This document shows positions 46,158 through 56,526 of a DNA stretch of 64,000 nt, piece after piece (the stretch's first letter is position 1; each line of letters opens with the position of its first letter). The stretch comes from Lactobacillus taiwanensis DSM 21401 (lineage in GTDB: Bacteria; Bacillota; Bacilli; Lactobacillales; Lactobacillaceae), in contig NZ_AYZG01000007.1 of assembly GCF_001436695.1 (NCBI RefSeq), positions 50,069-114,068 on the forward strand. The letters are read 5' to 3'. The notes under the pieces are model-generated. The model worked only from the letters and a program-made list of their open reading frames with translations, did not search any database and had not been told where the DNA came from. A program made the position numbers and the translations under genes.

Positions 46158-47055
46158 ATGAATTAGATTGATTATTATCTTGCTTGGTGGGAAGGGAACT
46201 AAATTTAATTCCTGCCTGATTAAATTCCTTAATATAGGCAGTTAGATAAGCATTTTTAATCATACTTTGACTATTAGCAATTACTTGGAAATGAATTTGA
46301 TAAATAAAACTAGAACCTGTTTGATTAATAATTCCAATAATTTGCGGTCCTTTTTTGATTTGTTTCTTAAATTTATCTTTTAAAGCACCATTAGCCTTAT
46401 CGACAGCATGATTAATATCAGTAAGATCATTTTCAACTGATAAGTTTAAGTCGATGTTCATACTCCACCCTGAATGTGAACCGTGACTTAAATTTTCAAC
46501 TACAGTAATGTTGCGGTTAGGGATGTAGATGACGGCACCATTGGTTGTCTTAAGTCTAGTATTGCGTAGCGTGAATGAAAGGACGGTTCCAGTATAGTTG
46601 CCAATCTTAACTGTATCGCCAATATTATATTCCCCTTCACTTAAGATGTTCATTCCAGTTATGACGTCACTAACAAGCCCTTGGGCGCCCATCCCTAAAG
46701 CTAGTGAAACAAGTCCCACACTGGCTAAAAGTGTGCCAACAGGTATACCAAGCAGGGTTAAAATGCTGTAGAGATAGAACAAAAGAATGGTATATTGGAA
46801 AAGAGCGACTCCAAGTTGAGCCAAAGTCCTTTTTCGACCTGTCATTTTTTCTTGAAATTTAGGATTTTTGAGTAAGTATTTGGTTAGTAATTTTTTACCA
46901 ATATGCCAAATTAAAAAGAAAATGACAGTGGTGATTATTATTTGAATACTACGACTTAATAAGGTATGAAATACGTCGTTCCAATCAATTAAGGAATCGA
47001 CGTTAGTTTTTTTAGTTGTAGTAGAAGTTCCTTTTAGAAGGGTAGACCAGTTCAT
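46156..47055 (-). CDS. Small-conductance mechanosensitive channel (MscS family)
   Basis: 299 aa. Three membrane helices lie in the first 150 residues, the last being the glycine/alanine-rich pore helix LLASVGLVSLALGMGAQGLVSDVITG. The beta domain has GDTVKIGNYTGTVLSFTLRNTRLKTTNGAVIYIPN, a strong MscS signature. It opens on membrane tension to release solutes during hypo-osmotic shock. Single gene with its own promoter; MscS-type channels of this length resemble Bacillus YkuT. Confidence 0.92.
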   Translation of the reverse strand: MNWSTLLKGTSTTTKKTNVDSLIDWNDVFHTLLSRSIQIIITTVIFFLIWHIGKKLLTKYLLKNPKFQEKMTGRKRTLAQLGVALFQYTILLFYLYSILTLLGIPVGTLLASVGLVSLALGMGAQGLVSDVITGMNILSEGEYNIGDTVKIGNYTGTVLSFTLRNTRLKTTNGAVIYIPNRNITVVENLSHGSHSGWSMNIDLNLSVENDLTDINHAVDKANGALKDKFKKQIKKGPQIIGIINQTGSSFIYQIHFQVIANSQSMIKNAYLTAYIKEFNQAGIKFSSLPTKQDNNQSNS

Positions 47056-47181
47056 AGATTTCCTTTCTTTCTTAGCTTTCTCTTTAATAGTATATCAAAA
47101 AGTTAGGTACTATTTTATTGCTTGAGGTGAGGAATAATGCTAGACTTTCTTATGAGAGGAATAATTAATGGAGGATAGATT

Positions 47182-47613
47182 ATGTCAATTTCATATGGTG
47201 CATTGGCTGGCTTAATTGCAGCGGTTGCCTTTTTAATCTTGGTCTTATTTACTTTGCCTTTAATTGTTAGAGCTACTAAGACAATGAAGAAAGTTGACTC
47301 AACTCTGGATAGCGTTAATACAGCTGTTGATGATTTAACAAAGCAAACTGCTGTATTGATGAAACAAAGTGAAGATTTATTAGAAAAAAGTAATGCTCTT
47401 TTAGCTGATGTAAACGGTAAAGTAACAGAATTAGAACCAGTTGTGAAGGCAGCTGCAGATTTAGGTGAAAGTGTGTCAGATATTAATTCTTCATCAAGAA
47501 GAATGGTTGAGCGTTTCTCTAATATGGGTATTAGAGGAGTTGGAATTGGCATCTTTTCATCTCTAGTTAGTCGAATGTTTGCAAGACGTAAACGTCGTCG
47601 CGGTGAAGACTAA
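47182..47613 (+). CDS. DUF948 family membrane protein (YtxG-like)
   Basis: 143 aa. One N-terminal helix (LAGLIAAVAFLILVLFTLPLIV) is followed by a long amphipathic coiled coil with heptads of small and hydrophobic residues (STLDSVNTAVDDLTKQTAVLM), ending in a basic tail RRKRRRGED. This is the DUF948 layout. Ribosome binding site GGAGG. It pairs with the YtxH-like gene 33 bases on, as in Bacillus general-stress operons. Confidence 0.82.
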   Translation: MSISYGALAGLIAAVAFLILVLFTLPLIVRATKTMKKVDSTLDSVNTAVDDLTKQTAVLMKQSEDLLEKSNALLADVNGKVTELEPVVKAAADLGESVSDINSSSRRMVERFSNMGIRGVGIGIFSSLVSRMFARRKRRRGED

Positions 47614-47646
47614 TATTTATTAGATATTTATTAAAGGAGAATAATT

Positions 47647-47979
47647 ATGCGTAAACTTGGCGGATTTTTATTAGGTAGCGTTGTTGGTTTAGGTGTTGGT
47701 TTGATTGCTGGCTCATTGTTATTGCCAGAAGATGTAACCGACGATGTAAAGAAAAAAATTGCTGAAAATGAAAAATTGCAACATTTAAAAGAAAAGTATG
47801 ATAAGGGAACAGAAGCAATTAAGAACCAATTAGCATCATTCCCTAAGTCAGTTGAAGATGATTCAGAATTAAAAGATTTTGATGATATCGTAATTGACGA
47901 CACTAACAAGGACCTTGGTGAAGACGAAAAGGCTGATAAGGATACTGTTAGTGATTTAAACAATGCTGAAACTAACTAA
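47647..47979 (+). CDS. YtxH-domain protein
   Basis: 110 aa. An N-terminal glycine-rich membrane helix (GGFLLGSVVGLGVGLIAGSLLLP) starts the YtxH domain, followed by KKKIAENEKLQHLKEKYDKG and a strongly acidic Asp/Glu tail. It is transcribed with the DUF948 gene. Its role is unknown; in Bacillus the pair belongs to the stress regulon near ccpA, which is also the case here. Confidence 0.8.
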   Translation: MRKLGGFLLGSVVGLGVGLIAGSLLLPEDVTDDVKKKIAENEKLQHLKEKYDKGTEAIKNQLASFPKSVEDDSELKDFDDIVIDDTNKDLGEDEKADKDTVSDLNNAETN

Positions 47980-47998
47980 AGTTAAATTTTATTATTTA

Positions 47999-48031
47999 AG
48001 GAATCAAGTTTTGATACTTGGTTCTTTTTTT
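47999..48031 (+). terminator. Intrinsic terminator of the ytxGH-like operon
   Basis: GAATCAAG (48001-48008) pairs with CTTGGTTC (48017-48024), one wobble, then a T-run. Confidence 0.8.
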
Positions 48032-48034
48032 GTT

Positions 48035-48066
48035 AAAAAAAACTGCTGATTTAATTATCAGCAGGG
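48035..48066 (-). terminator. Intrinsic terminator of pepQ
   Basis: CTGCTGAT (48043-48050) and ATCAGCAG (48057-48064) form a perfect stem; on the reverse strand it is followed by eight T. Confidence 0.85.
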
Positions 48067-48090
48067 AAATAGAGATACTATTTTTTAGGA

Positions 48091-49197
48091 TTAATCTTTG
48101 ACCGGAATGTATTTCAAGTCTTTGCTGGTCTTAGTAAAGGTTTCAAATCCATTCTTGGTTACAACACCACAATCTTCGATTCTAACGCCGGCTACATTAG
48201 GGATGTAAATACCAGGCTCGATTGAGAAACACATACCTTCTTCAAGAACAATATCATTTCCCTCCATGATTTGTGGAAATTCATGAACATTCATTCCGAT
48301 ACCATGTCCAAGACGGTGAATAAAGTATTCACCATAGCCGGCTTTAGTGATGATATCTCTAGCGACAGCATCTAATTCGCTAGCAGTAATACCTGGCTTT
48401 GCGGCTTCAATAGCTGCTTGTTGAGCTTCGCGATTAACTTCGTAGATTTCTTTTTCTTTAGCAGTTGGTTCGCCGTAAGCTACGGTTCTACTTGAATCAG
48501 AAGCGTATCCATTGTGCATAGTTCCAAGGTCAAAAAGAACTAATTCATTTGGCTCAATCTTGTTCATAGTTGGACCAAGATGAGGATTAGCAGCATTCTT
48601 ACCAGCTTGAACAATTGTTTCAAAACTAGTATGCATGACGCCTTTTTGAAGCTTTAATTGGTAGTCAATTTGGCCAGCAACATAACGCTCAGTTACGCCA
48701 TTTCTCAGAGCATCAAAACCAATTTGAAAGGCAAAATCTGCTTCTGCACCAGCCGCTTTTAATTGTTCAACTTCTTCAGGAGTTTTGCGTAAGCGTGCTT
48801 CGGCAACAAAAGGAGAAACATTATTTGTAAATGATGAATCAGGAAATGCGATTCTTAGTGCTTCTAAGCGATCGACTGAAAGGTGTGTCTTTTCAATAGC
48901 GATATTTTTAATATTGCTAATCCGTTGATTTACTAAATCAGCAATTTTTGCCCAGGGATCTTCATGGTCGAGATAACCATAAACATCGCCGTTCCAAGCA
49001 GAGTTTTTAGCTTCTTCAACATTTAATTCAGGTGCAAAAATAAAGGCTGGTTTATCTTTAAAAGCTAGTAAAGCAAAGATTCTTTCGTGAGGATCCATGC
49101 TGTAGCCAGTAAAGTAGTTAATACTAATTGGGTCAGAGATGTAGGCAACATCATTATTAGTTGAAATTAACCAATTTTGTAATTTGTCTAAGTTCAT
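48091..49197 (-). CDS. pepQ: Xaa-Pro dipeptidase
   Basis: 368 aa. The C-terminal pita-bread metallopeptidase (M24) fold has its metal ligands in [43 protein letters not shown] and VRIEDCGVV. The N-terminal domain is the creatinase-like domain. It cleaves dipeptides ending in proline, important when growing on milk or host proteins. It diverges from ccpA, the classical lactobacillus pepQ-ccpA arrangement, with a cre-like site in between. Confidence 0.95.
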   Translation of the reverse strand: MNLDKLQNWLISTNNDVAYISDPISINYFTGYSMDPHERIFALLAFKDKPAFIFAPELNVEEAKNSAWNGDVYGYLDHEDPWAKIADLVNQRISNIKNIAIEKTHLSVDRLEALRIAFPDSSFTNNVSPFVAEARLRKTPEEVEQLKAAGAEADFAFQIGFDALRNGVTERYVAGQIDYQLKLQKGVMHTSFETIVQAGKNAANPHLGPTMNKIEPNELVLFDLGTMHNGYASDSSRTVAYGEPTAKEKEIYEVNREAQQAAIEAAKPGITASELDAVARDIITKAGYGEYFIHRLGHGIGMNVHEFPQIMEGNDIVLEEGMCFSIEPGIYIPNVAGVRIEDCGVVTKNGFETFTKTSKDLKYIPVKD

Positions 49198-49267
49198 AAT
49201 TTTAACTCCTTTTTTAATATATACTGGGAGTATACCATATAATATGGTAAAGTAATGAGTTTTTAGT

Positions 49268-49281
49268 CGTAAACGGTTGCA
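49268..49281. promoter_or_regulatory. Candidate cre site between pepQ and ccpA
   Basis: CGTAAACGGTTGCA matches the catabolite-responsive element consensus (TGWNANCGNTNWCA) with two mismatches. Its place in the divergent promoter region fits autoregulation by CcpA, as reported for other lactobacilli. Confidence 0.5.
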
Positions 49282-49340
49282 ATGTGTTGCTATTCTTGAT
49301 AAGTTATAAAAGAGTGTTTTTACAGGAGTGTGAGAAATTT

Positions 49341-50336
49341 ATGCAAAAGCAAGAAGTAACTATTTATGATGTTGCTCGTGAAGCAAAAGTTTCTATGGCT
49401 ACTGTTTCAAGAGTAGTAAATGGAAATAATAATGTACGTAAAGAAACACGTGAAAAGGTATTAGCTGTCATTGATCGCCTGCATTATCAACCTAATGCAG
49501 TTGCTCAAGGACTGGCTTCAAAGAGAACTACAACAGTTGGCTTAATTATGCCAGATTTGACAAATATGCACTTTGCAGAATTATCTAAAGGAATTGACGA
49601 TATTGCTACAATGTACAAGTACAATATCTTACTTTCCAGTGTTGGTAATACTTTGTTAAATGAGGATCAAGTAATCCAAAACTTACTTAATAAGCAAGTT
49701 GATGGTGTAATTTACATGTCAAACTTAATGGGTGAAAAGGCGCAAGAAATCTTCGAGCGTACTAATACACCGGTTGTTTTAGCTGGCACTGCTGATGCTA
49801 ACCAAGACTTTCCAAGTGTAACAATTGATTATAAGGCTGCTGAAAAAGAAGCTTTAGGTTTGTTATTGAAGAATGGTAAGAAGAACCTTGCTTTAGTTGT
49901 TGGTGACGGAAAAGCTTATGTTAACAAAGATAACCGTTTCGTTGCTTATAAAGACTTTATGGAAGAACATAAGTTAAAGAATGTTCATATCTACGAAGAT
50001 GCTAGAACCTATGAAGATGGTTATAATCTATTTGATAAAATTAAGACAGATAAAGTAGATGGAATTATTGCAACACGTGATGTGGTAGCTGCTGGTATAG
50101 TTAATGCTGCTTCTGCTGCCGGTGTGAAGATTCCAGAAGATTTAGAAATTATTTCTGCTGCATCAACTAATGTTGCTAAAATTGTTCGTCCTCAATTAAC
50201 TACTGTTCAACAACCACTTTATGATATCGGTGCTGTTGCAATGAGAATGTTAACTAAGTTGATGAATGATGAAGAGCTAGATGATGCTCATGTCATCTTG
50301 CCATATACTTTGAAGAAGTCTGCTTCTACTAAGTAG
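49341..50336 (+). CDS. ccpA: Catabolite control protein A
   Basis: 331 aa from the ATG at 49341 behind AGGAGTGTGAG; the upstream in-frame sequence has no family similarity. The LacI-type helix-turn-helix (VTIYDVAREAKVSMATVSRVVNG, then the hinge NAVAQGLASKRTTTVGLIMPD) and the periplasmic-binding-like effector domain (ASTNVAKIVRPQLTTVQQP) identify it. With HPr-Ser-P it represses or activates carbon catabolic genes through cre sites. Terminator downstream at 50357-50411. Confidence 0.96.
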   Translation: MQKQEVTIYDVAREAKVSMATVSRVVNGNNNVRKETREKVLAVIDRLHYQPNAVAQGLASKRTTTVGLIMPDLTNMHFAELSKGIDDIATMYKYNILLSSVGNTLLNEDQVIQNLLNKQVDGVIYMSNLMGEKAQEIFERTNTPVVLAGTADANQDFPSVTIDYKAAEKEALGLLLKNGKKNLALVVGDGKAYVNKDNRFVAYKDFMEEHKLKNVHIYEDARTYEDGYNLFDKIKTDKVDGIIATRDVVAAGIVNAASAAGVKIPEDLEIISAASTNVAKIVRPQLTTVQQPLYDIGAVAMRMLTKLMNDEELDDAHVILPYTLKKSASTK

Positions 50337-50356
50337 ATAAGTTAATATTAAAAATA

Positions 50357-50411
50357 AAAAAGTACTGTTACTCTTCGGTTGAAAAACCGTTGATGTTAAC
50401 AGTACTTTTTT
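50357..50411. terminator. Bidirectional terminator after ccpA
   Basis: AAAAAGTACTGTTA pairs with TAACAGTACTTTTTT; an inner CGGTTgaaaaaCCG hairpin lies in the loop. It also serves the reverse-strand ABC remnant. Confidence 0.85.
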
Positions 50412-50424
50412 AGTAGTAGTGAGT

Positions 50425-52042
50425 TTAAATATTTTCACTGGTCGTGTTTTTTATTTTATTTAAGTTGATCACTTCGTTAGCTAATTGTTCAATTTCGTTT
50501 CTTAAGTGGTGGGTTACCATAATCACAGTTTTATCCTGTTTAGTCAAGATCAAACGCTCAAGCTGTATACTTGAAGCTTTATCTAATGCAGACGTTGCCT
50601 CGTCTAATAGGTAAATTGGAGTGTCACGTAATATTTCTCTAGCAAATGCGATACGTTGTTTTTGTCCGCCAGATAATTGTTTTCCTTGATCATCTAAAAC
50701 TGTATCAATTCCTTTAGGTAGTGTAGCAATTAAATCTTCTAGACCGCACTCTTTGATTACTTTATTAATTTTCTGAGTTGATATCTCTTTTCCTAGGGTT
50801 AAATTCCATTTTAGGGATGCTGAAAAAATATATGGATCTTGCTGTAAATAAGAAATCTTTTGATGTAGGTCATGATCTGAAATTTGATCATAACGCATAT
50901 TACCAAGATTAATTTCTCCTTGATAGTTTCTTAGTAAACCACCAATTAAATTTAAAATTGTGGATTTTCCAGCTGCAGAATCTCCCGTTAAGATATATTT
51001 ATTTTGCAATAGAAAGTCTAAATTCAAATTATGAAAGATTGGTTCATCATTTTTAGCATAATGATGAACCAATCTTTAAGCCAAGTTTTCCTAGTTGCCA
51101 ATTAGAAATTGAATGAGGCTCACTTTGTTTGTTAGAGATAGATTTGAACTTTTCCATTATTGATTTTATAGACTTAAATTCCTGCCAGTTAAAGCTAATA
51201 CCACTTAATTCAGCAAAAATTGTGCACCACTAATAGTTCCTACTGGAGTGAGATGATGTAAAATGAGCCAACCCGTTTGTCCTAAAATAATAACTTGGCT
51301 AATAAATGCTAAACCATTAGTTATTGCTTGAGTTATTCCAGCAGTTTTACTGTAATTTAATGTATGCTTTTTTACATCGTCTGAAGAACCATCGATTTTT
51401 TTAACAATGGTCTGAGGAAGATTGGCTAAAAAGAGGGTATTGAAGCCATTTAATATATCATTAATTGTGTTAACTAATCGTTCGTTAGCATGAGTCTATT
51501 CTAATGATCGTTTAGCTAGGATTTTAGAAAACATGTTTGGCACGATTCCCCATAATAACTGTTAAGACAACAACAGTTACTACCAAACTTATATTGAAAT
51601 ATGCTAGGGTGAGCATCCCAAAAACAATCTCACTAATTTGTCTGACAATCATTAAAAAGTCAGTGATTCCGAAATTATTAATCGTAGTAATATCATTAGT
51701 TAACCAAGAACTGTATGTGGCTACAGTTTGTTTATGAAAAGTAGCATAGTTTGCCTTGGATAAGTCTGTTGCAATACTATTTCTGATTAGTTTGTCTACA
51801 TTTTGAGATAAACGCATTTGTTCTACATTAACAAGACAATTAACAATAGCATAAATAATATAGGCTCCACCCATTATTGCAACCCACATAAAGAATTCAG
51901 CTGCGCGTAATTTAGCAACCGCACTCAATGCATTCGCGCTAGAAATACCTGCTAGTGTTAAAAATCCAGCATTAACAATTATAAGAAATACTACTAATAG
52001 AAATTCCCATTTTAACTTTTTAAAATATTTCAGTAATTCCAT
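50425..52042 (-). pseudogene. Degenerate ABC transporter with fused ATPase
   Basis: Reading down the reverse strand, the first 170 codons encode a membrane domain (MELLKYFKKLKWEFLLVV). A frame break near 51535 and a TAG near 51500 follow; the membrane domain continues (VNTINDILNGFNTLFLANLPQ) to a further shift in a T-run near 51215, then another at about 51063. The last 215 codons are a complete ATPase domain with GDSAAGKST, LSGGQKQR and LLDEATSALD. At least four lesions make it non-functional. The original was a half-size exporter of about 540 residues. The last break coincides with a perfect 18-bp inverted repeat. Confidence 0.85.
51034..51077. repeat. Perfect 18-bp inverted repeat inside the ABC pseudogene
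   Basis: AAAGATTGGTTCATCATT (51034-51051) recurs exactly inverted at 51060-51077, with an 8-base loop. It is not followed by a T-run on either strand and sits within the old coding region at a frame break. Confidence 0.85.
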
Positions 52043-52136
52043 ACCTTCTCCTTTAATTAAAATTTATTTAAATATTAATACTTTAATTAACTATTTTCAA
52101 TACAAATTTTAATAAAATGACAATTTTCACAAATAA

Positions 52137-52170
52137 AAAACTGATAATCAAATTAATGATTATCAGTTTT
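52137..52170 (-). terminator. Intrinsic terminator of the penicillin-binding protein gene
   Basis: A perfect 14-bp stem (52137-52150 with 52157-52170) followed on the reverse strand by T-rich sequence. Confidence 0.85.
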
Positions 52171-52194
52171 GATACTTTAAAATAATAATTTTAA

Positions 52195-55008
52195 CTATAG
52201 AGTAGTAGGACCATTGTCCACGGCAGCAGCATCGCCTGCTGTTGGTTCAGTACTACTGTTTGCATTAATAGAGACAGATTCATCGGAACTAATATTTGAA
52301 TTAATTTCATTAGTTGAATTACTGTTTTCTGAACTAGTATTTTGAGAAGGAGATTCGGTCGCTGTATTCCGTCTGGTTGACGATGAAGAAGAATTATTAT
52401 TTCCTCCTTGTCCGCCACTACTACGAGCTTGTCTATCATTTGCTCCAACGTTTCTATTAGTTGAAGATGATGAGTTGTTATTTGATTCACGGTAGACTTC
52501 ATGGTTCTTACCATAATAGTTACGTGCATCTTCAGATGTTGAGCCATTCGCTACAGCAAAGAGACTATTGATATTTTTCTTCTTAGAAATAGTCTTACCA
52601 GTGTAGATTAAGACCTTACCGTAGTCATTGTCTTTTCCTTCTAAGTGATCATAGAAGAGATTGTAGTCGGCAGTTGAACCACCAATACCAAACTTAGCAG
52701 TTGCAGCTGGAGCTGGAGAAAGACTTAATGCAGTTGTCTTTTTACCGGTTAGGTCGATGTTATCGCCATCAAAACTAACTGTTCCTGGTAATGTTCCAGT
52801 TTGTTTCAAAACTCTATTCTTATAAACAGAGCTTGGAGAACTTGGAGAATCATAGAGCTTAAAGATTGTAGGGTCTTCTTTATATAAGGCATTTGCAATA
52901 TTTGCCCAGAGGTTTAGATTGGTTTCACTAGAATTAGAATCTAGGTTGTAGGAGTGACCATAGAAGTTATCATATCCCATCCAACTAGAAATCGTAATTC
53001 CTGGAGTAGAGCCATTAAACCAAATATCGCGGTAGTCGTTACTAGTTCCAGTTTTACCGATTAAGTTTTTATAGTTGAACTTTAAAGTACCAGTTAAACT
53101 TGAAGCAGTACCCTTGGTTACTACCTGGTGAAGCATTTTCTGCATAATGTAGGAAGTACCAGTAGAGAATACTTTTTGTGAATTTTGCTTATGTTTGTAA
53201 ATTACTCTACCAGATGGGTCTTGAATTTCATCAATGTAGTAAGGATCTGCACGTTTGCCATTGTTGTAGAAGTTAGAAAAGGCACTTGCATTATCAGCTA
53301 CAGAGAAGCCATAGTCTGTACCACCAAGAGCTAGGCCTAAGTTTTCAAATTCACTTTTGCTAAGGTTTAAGCCAAGCTTCTTCATATCTTGACGTAGATT
53401 AATATTCTTATCGTTTACAAGCTTACTGTATAGGTTTACAGCTGGTAAGTTGTAGGACTTACTTAATGCTTCTTGAGCAGATATAAATCTATTTTCAACA
53501 GTAGAATTATAGTCGGTTGGAATATAGTTTCCAAAGCGAGTAGGGAAGTCAGCAAGTGCAGTTTGACTAGAAATAAGTTTATGTTCAACTGCAGGCCCAT
53601 AAACTAGGTATGGCTTGATGGACGAACCAGGTGAGCGATAAGTATCAAAGGCGTGGTTAATTTGAGAATTCTTGAAATCAACGCCACCGCTGAAGGCTAA
53701 AACTTTGCCTGTTGCGTTATCAATTACGACACTACCATTTTCTACATGTTCCGTTGTATTAACCCACTTGTTAGTATCTGAATCAAAGTCACGTGAAGTT
53801 TTATCTTGACCATATTTATTTTGTTTAACTACACGTTGCATAGTTTGGTAAAGAGGCTTTCTAATTGTAGTTTTAATATGATAGCCCTTTTGATGCAATA
53901 ATTCGCTAGCATTAGTTAAGTACTGGTTATAACGATTAGTGTCTTGTTTCACGTCAGAAACTTTTAGACCATCCTGCTCAATTAATTGTTCTACTAAAAG
54001 ATTGGTACTCTTATTCATAACGAGGTTGTACAGATAACCGCTTTGTTTCTTTTGTTTTGGTGCCTTTTCAGGTTTAAGGAAGTCTGCTCGTAGATCATAT
54101 TTTTTAGCCGCAAGATAGTCTTTTTTACTAATATCACCATTTCTGTACATACGGAAAAGCACGATATCTTTTCTACGCATAGCTAAGTCGAGATCTTTTT
54201 TGACTTTTCCGTTTAAGCGATAGGGAGTATAAACAGAGGGACTTTGCGGTAAACCGGCGATAAAGGCAGCTTGAGGTAAGTTAAGTTCAGAAATGGACTT
54301 GCCAAAGATACCTTCAGCTGCAGTCTTGATACCTACAATGTTTTCACCACGATTATTTTTACCATAAGGAGCAGCATTTAAGTATGCACGTAAAATGTCC
54401 TCTTTAGAGAAGTATTTTTCGATCTTATGTGCATAGAACATTTCAGTAACTTTTCTGTGCCAAGTTGTCTGACTAGTTAAAAATTGCATTTTAACTAATT
54501 GCTGAGTTAAAGTTGACCCACCAGTCTGTACCCCGACGCCGGTTAATTCAGAAAGAACAGCCCTAACTAAGGATTTAGGTAATACGCCTTTATGGATGTA
54601 AAAGTTCTCATCTTCAGTTGCTGTAACAGCATTCTTAACTAATGGAGTTATTTCGTTTTTACTAGCTTTTTTAGTAACAGTATCAGGTTGTACTGTAGCT
54701 ATTTTCTTGCCGCCAGCGTAATAAAGGGTAGCTGAATTTTGAGCGTGATTTATTTGATGATTTAATTCGCTAACTGTTGGAATAGATTGGTTACGGACAA
54801 TTCCAAGAGCATATCCTCCACCAAAACCAATTAGTAAAAATAAGCCGAAAAAGGCAATTAAAATCAAATAGTGGAAAACGCGACGCAAAGTCAAATAAAT
54901 TATGCCACTATAGAACTTCCATTGACTTTCGTCTGATTCGCTTTGTAGTTTTTTTATTTCCGGCCCTGCAGTCAGGAATTTTCTGATTTTTTCTTTTAAA
55001 TTTTTCAC
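52195..55008 (-). CDS. Class A penicillin-binding protein (PBP1A-like)
   Basis: 937 aa. A cytoplasmic N-terminus and one membrane helix (YLILIAFFGLFLLIGFGGGYALG) precede the GT51 glycosyltransferase domain (ATEDENFYIHKGVLPKSLVRAV, GGSTLTQQLVKMQF). The transpeptidase domain has the active-site SSIK in SPGSSIKPYL, SYN in SKSYNLPAV, and IGKTGTSND. The last 110 residues form a Ser/Asn/Thr-rich, probably unstructured tail outside the cell, longer than in most relatives. It polymerises and cross-links peptidoglycan. Named function is firm; the exact orthologue class (1A or 2A) is not. Confidence 0.93.
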   Translation of the reverse strand: MKNLKEKIRKFLTAGPEIKKLQSESDESQWKFYSGIIYLTLRRVFHYLILIAFFGLFLLIGFGGGYALGIVRNQSIPTVSELNHQINHAQNSATLYYAGGKKIATVQPDTVTKKASKNEITPLVKNAVTATEDENFYIHKGVLPKSLVRAVLSELTGVGVQTGGSTLTQQLVKMQFLTSQTTWHRKVTEMFYAHKIEKYFSKEDILRAYLNAAPYGKNNRGENIVGIKTAAEGIFGKSISELNLPQAAFIAGLPQSPSVYTPYRLNGKVKKDLDLAMRRKDIVLFRMYRNGDISKKDYLAAKKYDLRADFLKPEKAPKQKKQSGYLYNLVMNKSTNLLVEQLIEQDGLKVSDVKQDTNRYNQYLTNASELLHQKGYHIKTTIRKPLYQTMQRVVKQNKYGQDKTSRDFDSDTNKWVNTTEHVENGSVVIDNATGKVLAFSGGVDFKNSQINHAFDTYRSPGSSIKPYLVYGPAVEHKLISSQTALADFPTRFGNYIPTDYNSTVENRFISAQEALSKSYNLPAVNLYSKLVNDKNINLRQDMKKLGLNLSKSEFENLGLALGGTDYGFSVADNASAFSNFYNNGKRADPYYIDEIQDPSGRVIYKHKQNSQKVFSTGTSYIMQKMLHQVVTKGTASSLTGTLKFNYKNLIGKTGTSNDYRDIWFNGSTPGITISSWMGYDNFYGHSYNLDSNSSETNLNLWANIANALYKEDPTIFKLYDSPSSPSSVYKNRVLKQTGTLPGTVSFDGDNIDLTGKKTTALSLSPAPAATAKFGIGGSTADYNLFYDHLEGKDNDYGKVLIYTGKTISKKKNINSLFAVANGSTSEDARNYYGKNHEVYRESNNNSSSSTNRNVGANDRQARSSGGQGGNNNSSSSSTRRNTATESPSQNTSSENSNSTNEINSNISSDESVSINANSSTEPTAGDAAAVDNGPTTL

Positions 55009-55054
55009 AGATCAGGATCCTTTGTTAATTACTTTACTTTCCACCTATTATAGC

Positions 55055-55088
55055 AAAAAAAGGACTAGCTTTGATGCTGTCCTTTTTA
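55055..55088 (-). terminator. Intrinsic terminator of pepV
   Basis: AAAAAGGAC (+ strand) pairs with GTCCTTTTT, with an inner AGC/GCT stem; on the reverse strand it ends in seven T. It lies just after the pepV stop. Confidence 0.75.
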
Positions 55089-55109
55089 CGAATTCATTAA
55101 TATTTTTAA

Positions 55110-56507
55110 TTACTTAGTTAATTCATAGATTGCTTCGGCGTAAATAGCAATTGAATTGATCAAATCATCAACTTTCATATATTCATTTGGTTGGTGCATA
55201 ACAAGTGGGGCACCTTCTGGTTGAGCACCAAAAGCTACACCATGTTTAAATAAACGGCCGTATGTACCACCGCCAATAATAACTTCGTGACCTTTCTTAC
55301 CAGTTTGCTTTTCATAAACTGAAAGAAGGGTCTTAACGATTGGATCGTCTTCAGGAACGTAGTGAGGAGCTTCTGCTGAACCTTCAACTCTAGCGTCTAA
55401 GATGTCACCAAATTTTTCGTTAATGTTTTTGACCATTTCTTCTGGTTCAATACCTTGTGGGTAGCGAACATTGTTTAGTAGGTATGCATTTTGACCTTCA
55501 AAGTTAAACATACTTGGTGAGCTAGTTAAATCGCCCATTAAATCATCGTGGTGGAAGATGCCTAATTTCTTACCATTAAAGTCTTTGTGTTCAACAGTTG
55601 CAAGAAAATGTAAGAAATTCTTTGCTTGACCGTCAAAACTTAGGCTATCAAGGAAGAGTGCAAGGTAAGTAGCAGCATTTCTACCAGTTTCTGGAGCTGA
55701 AGCGTGAGCACCATGACCAGTTAAAGTTAATGATAGACGACCACTAAGCATTTCTGCCTTTCCTTCAAGTTTATGTTCTTTAAGGAATAGGTCAAATTTT
55801 TCTTTAATACCGTCAATGTCGCCTTCAAGTTGAGCATGAGCAGTTTGAGGGATAACATTAGTAGCAATACCTGATTGGAATGTCCAAAGCTTAACGTTAC
55901 CTTGGCTTGGATCAAATTTGAAGTCAAGCTTTAAGGTAACAATACCTTGTTCACCGTTGATAATTGGAAATTCTGCATCAGGTGAAAAGGCAATGTCAGG
56001 AGCTGGTTGATGCTTCAAGTAGTAATCAATTCCTACCCAATTAGTTTCTTCATTAGTTCCAAGGACAAAATCAATTTTCTTTTTAGGCTTAAATCCATGT
56101 TCCTTTAAGATAAGCATTCCGTAATAAGCAGCTAATGATGGACCTTTATCATCAGCGCTACCACGACCATAAATTTTTCCATCTTTAATAGTCATCTTAA
56201 ATGGATCAGTCTTCCAGCCTTCGCCAGCAGGAACAACATCCATATGTCCAATAATACCTACACGCTTGTCACCGGCACCCATGTTAATTCGACCTGCATA
56301 GTTATCAAAATTTTCAGTGTCGAAACCATCACGTTTAGCAAAAGATAAAAACTTCTTCATTGCTTTAACTGGGCCAGGACCAACTGGATATTCTTTGCTA
56401 GTATTGTTTAAATCTTCAGAAGAATCAATTGCGATCAATTCTTTTAAATCGTTTAAAATAGCATCCTTTTTTTCTTGAGCTAATTTCTTATAATCTAGTT
56501 CTTCCAT
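55110..56507 (-). CDS. pepV: Dipeptidase PepV (M20 family)
   Basis: 465 aa. Zinc-site motifs: [36 protein letters not shown] and [15 protein letters not shown], plus [15 protein letters not shown] and the lid-domain [11 protein letters not shown]. PepV removes N-terminal residues from dipeptides, including beta-alanyl ones, in the cytoplasm. It is followed 19 bases upstream on the same strand by a phosphodiesterase gene, so they may share a transcript. Confidence 0.94.
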   Translation of the reverse strand: MEELDYKKLAQEKKDAILNDLKELIAIDSSEDLNNTSKEYPVGPGPVKAMKKFLSFAKRDGFDTENFDNYAGRINMGAGDKRVGIIGHMDVVPAGEGWKTDPFKMTIKDGKIYGRGSADDKGPSLAAYYGMLILKEHGFKPKKKIDFVLGTNEETNWVGIDYYLKHQPAPDIAFSPDAEFPIINGEQGIVTLKLDFKFDPSQGNVKLWTFQSGIATNVIPQTAHAQLEGDIDGIKEKFDLFLKEHKLEGKAEMLSGRLSLTLTGHGAHASAPETGRNAATYLALFLDSLSFDGQAKNFLHFLATVEHKDFNGKKLGIFHHDDLMGDLTSSPSMFNFEGQNAYLLNNVRYPQGIEPEEMVKNINEKFGDILDARVEGSAEAPHYVPEDDPIVKTLLSVYEKQTGKKGHEVIIGGGTYGRLFKHGVAFGAQPEGAPLVMHQPNEYMKVDDLINSIAIYAEAIYELTK

Positions 56508-56526
56508 AAATGTACTCCTTTAATTT

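Noticed and set aside
52191..52547. Reverse-strand open frame of about 118 codons over the end of the penicillin-binding protein gene
   Set aside because: It overlaps the Ser/Asn-rich tail in another frame; its Gln/Leu/Val-rich composition is produced by the repetitive codons of the real gene.
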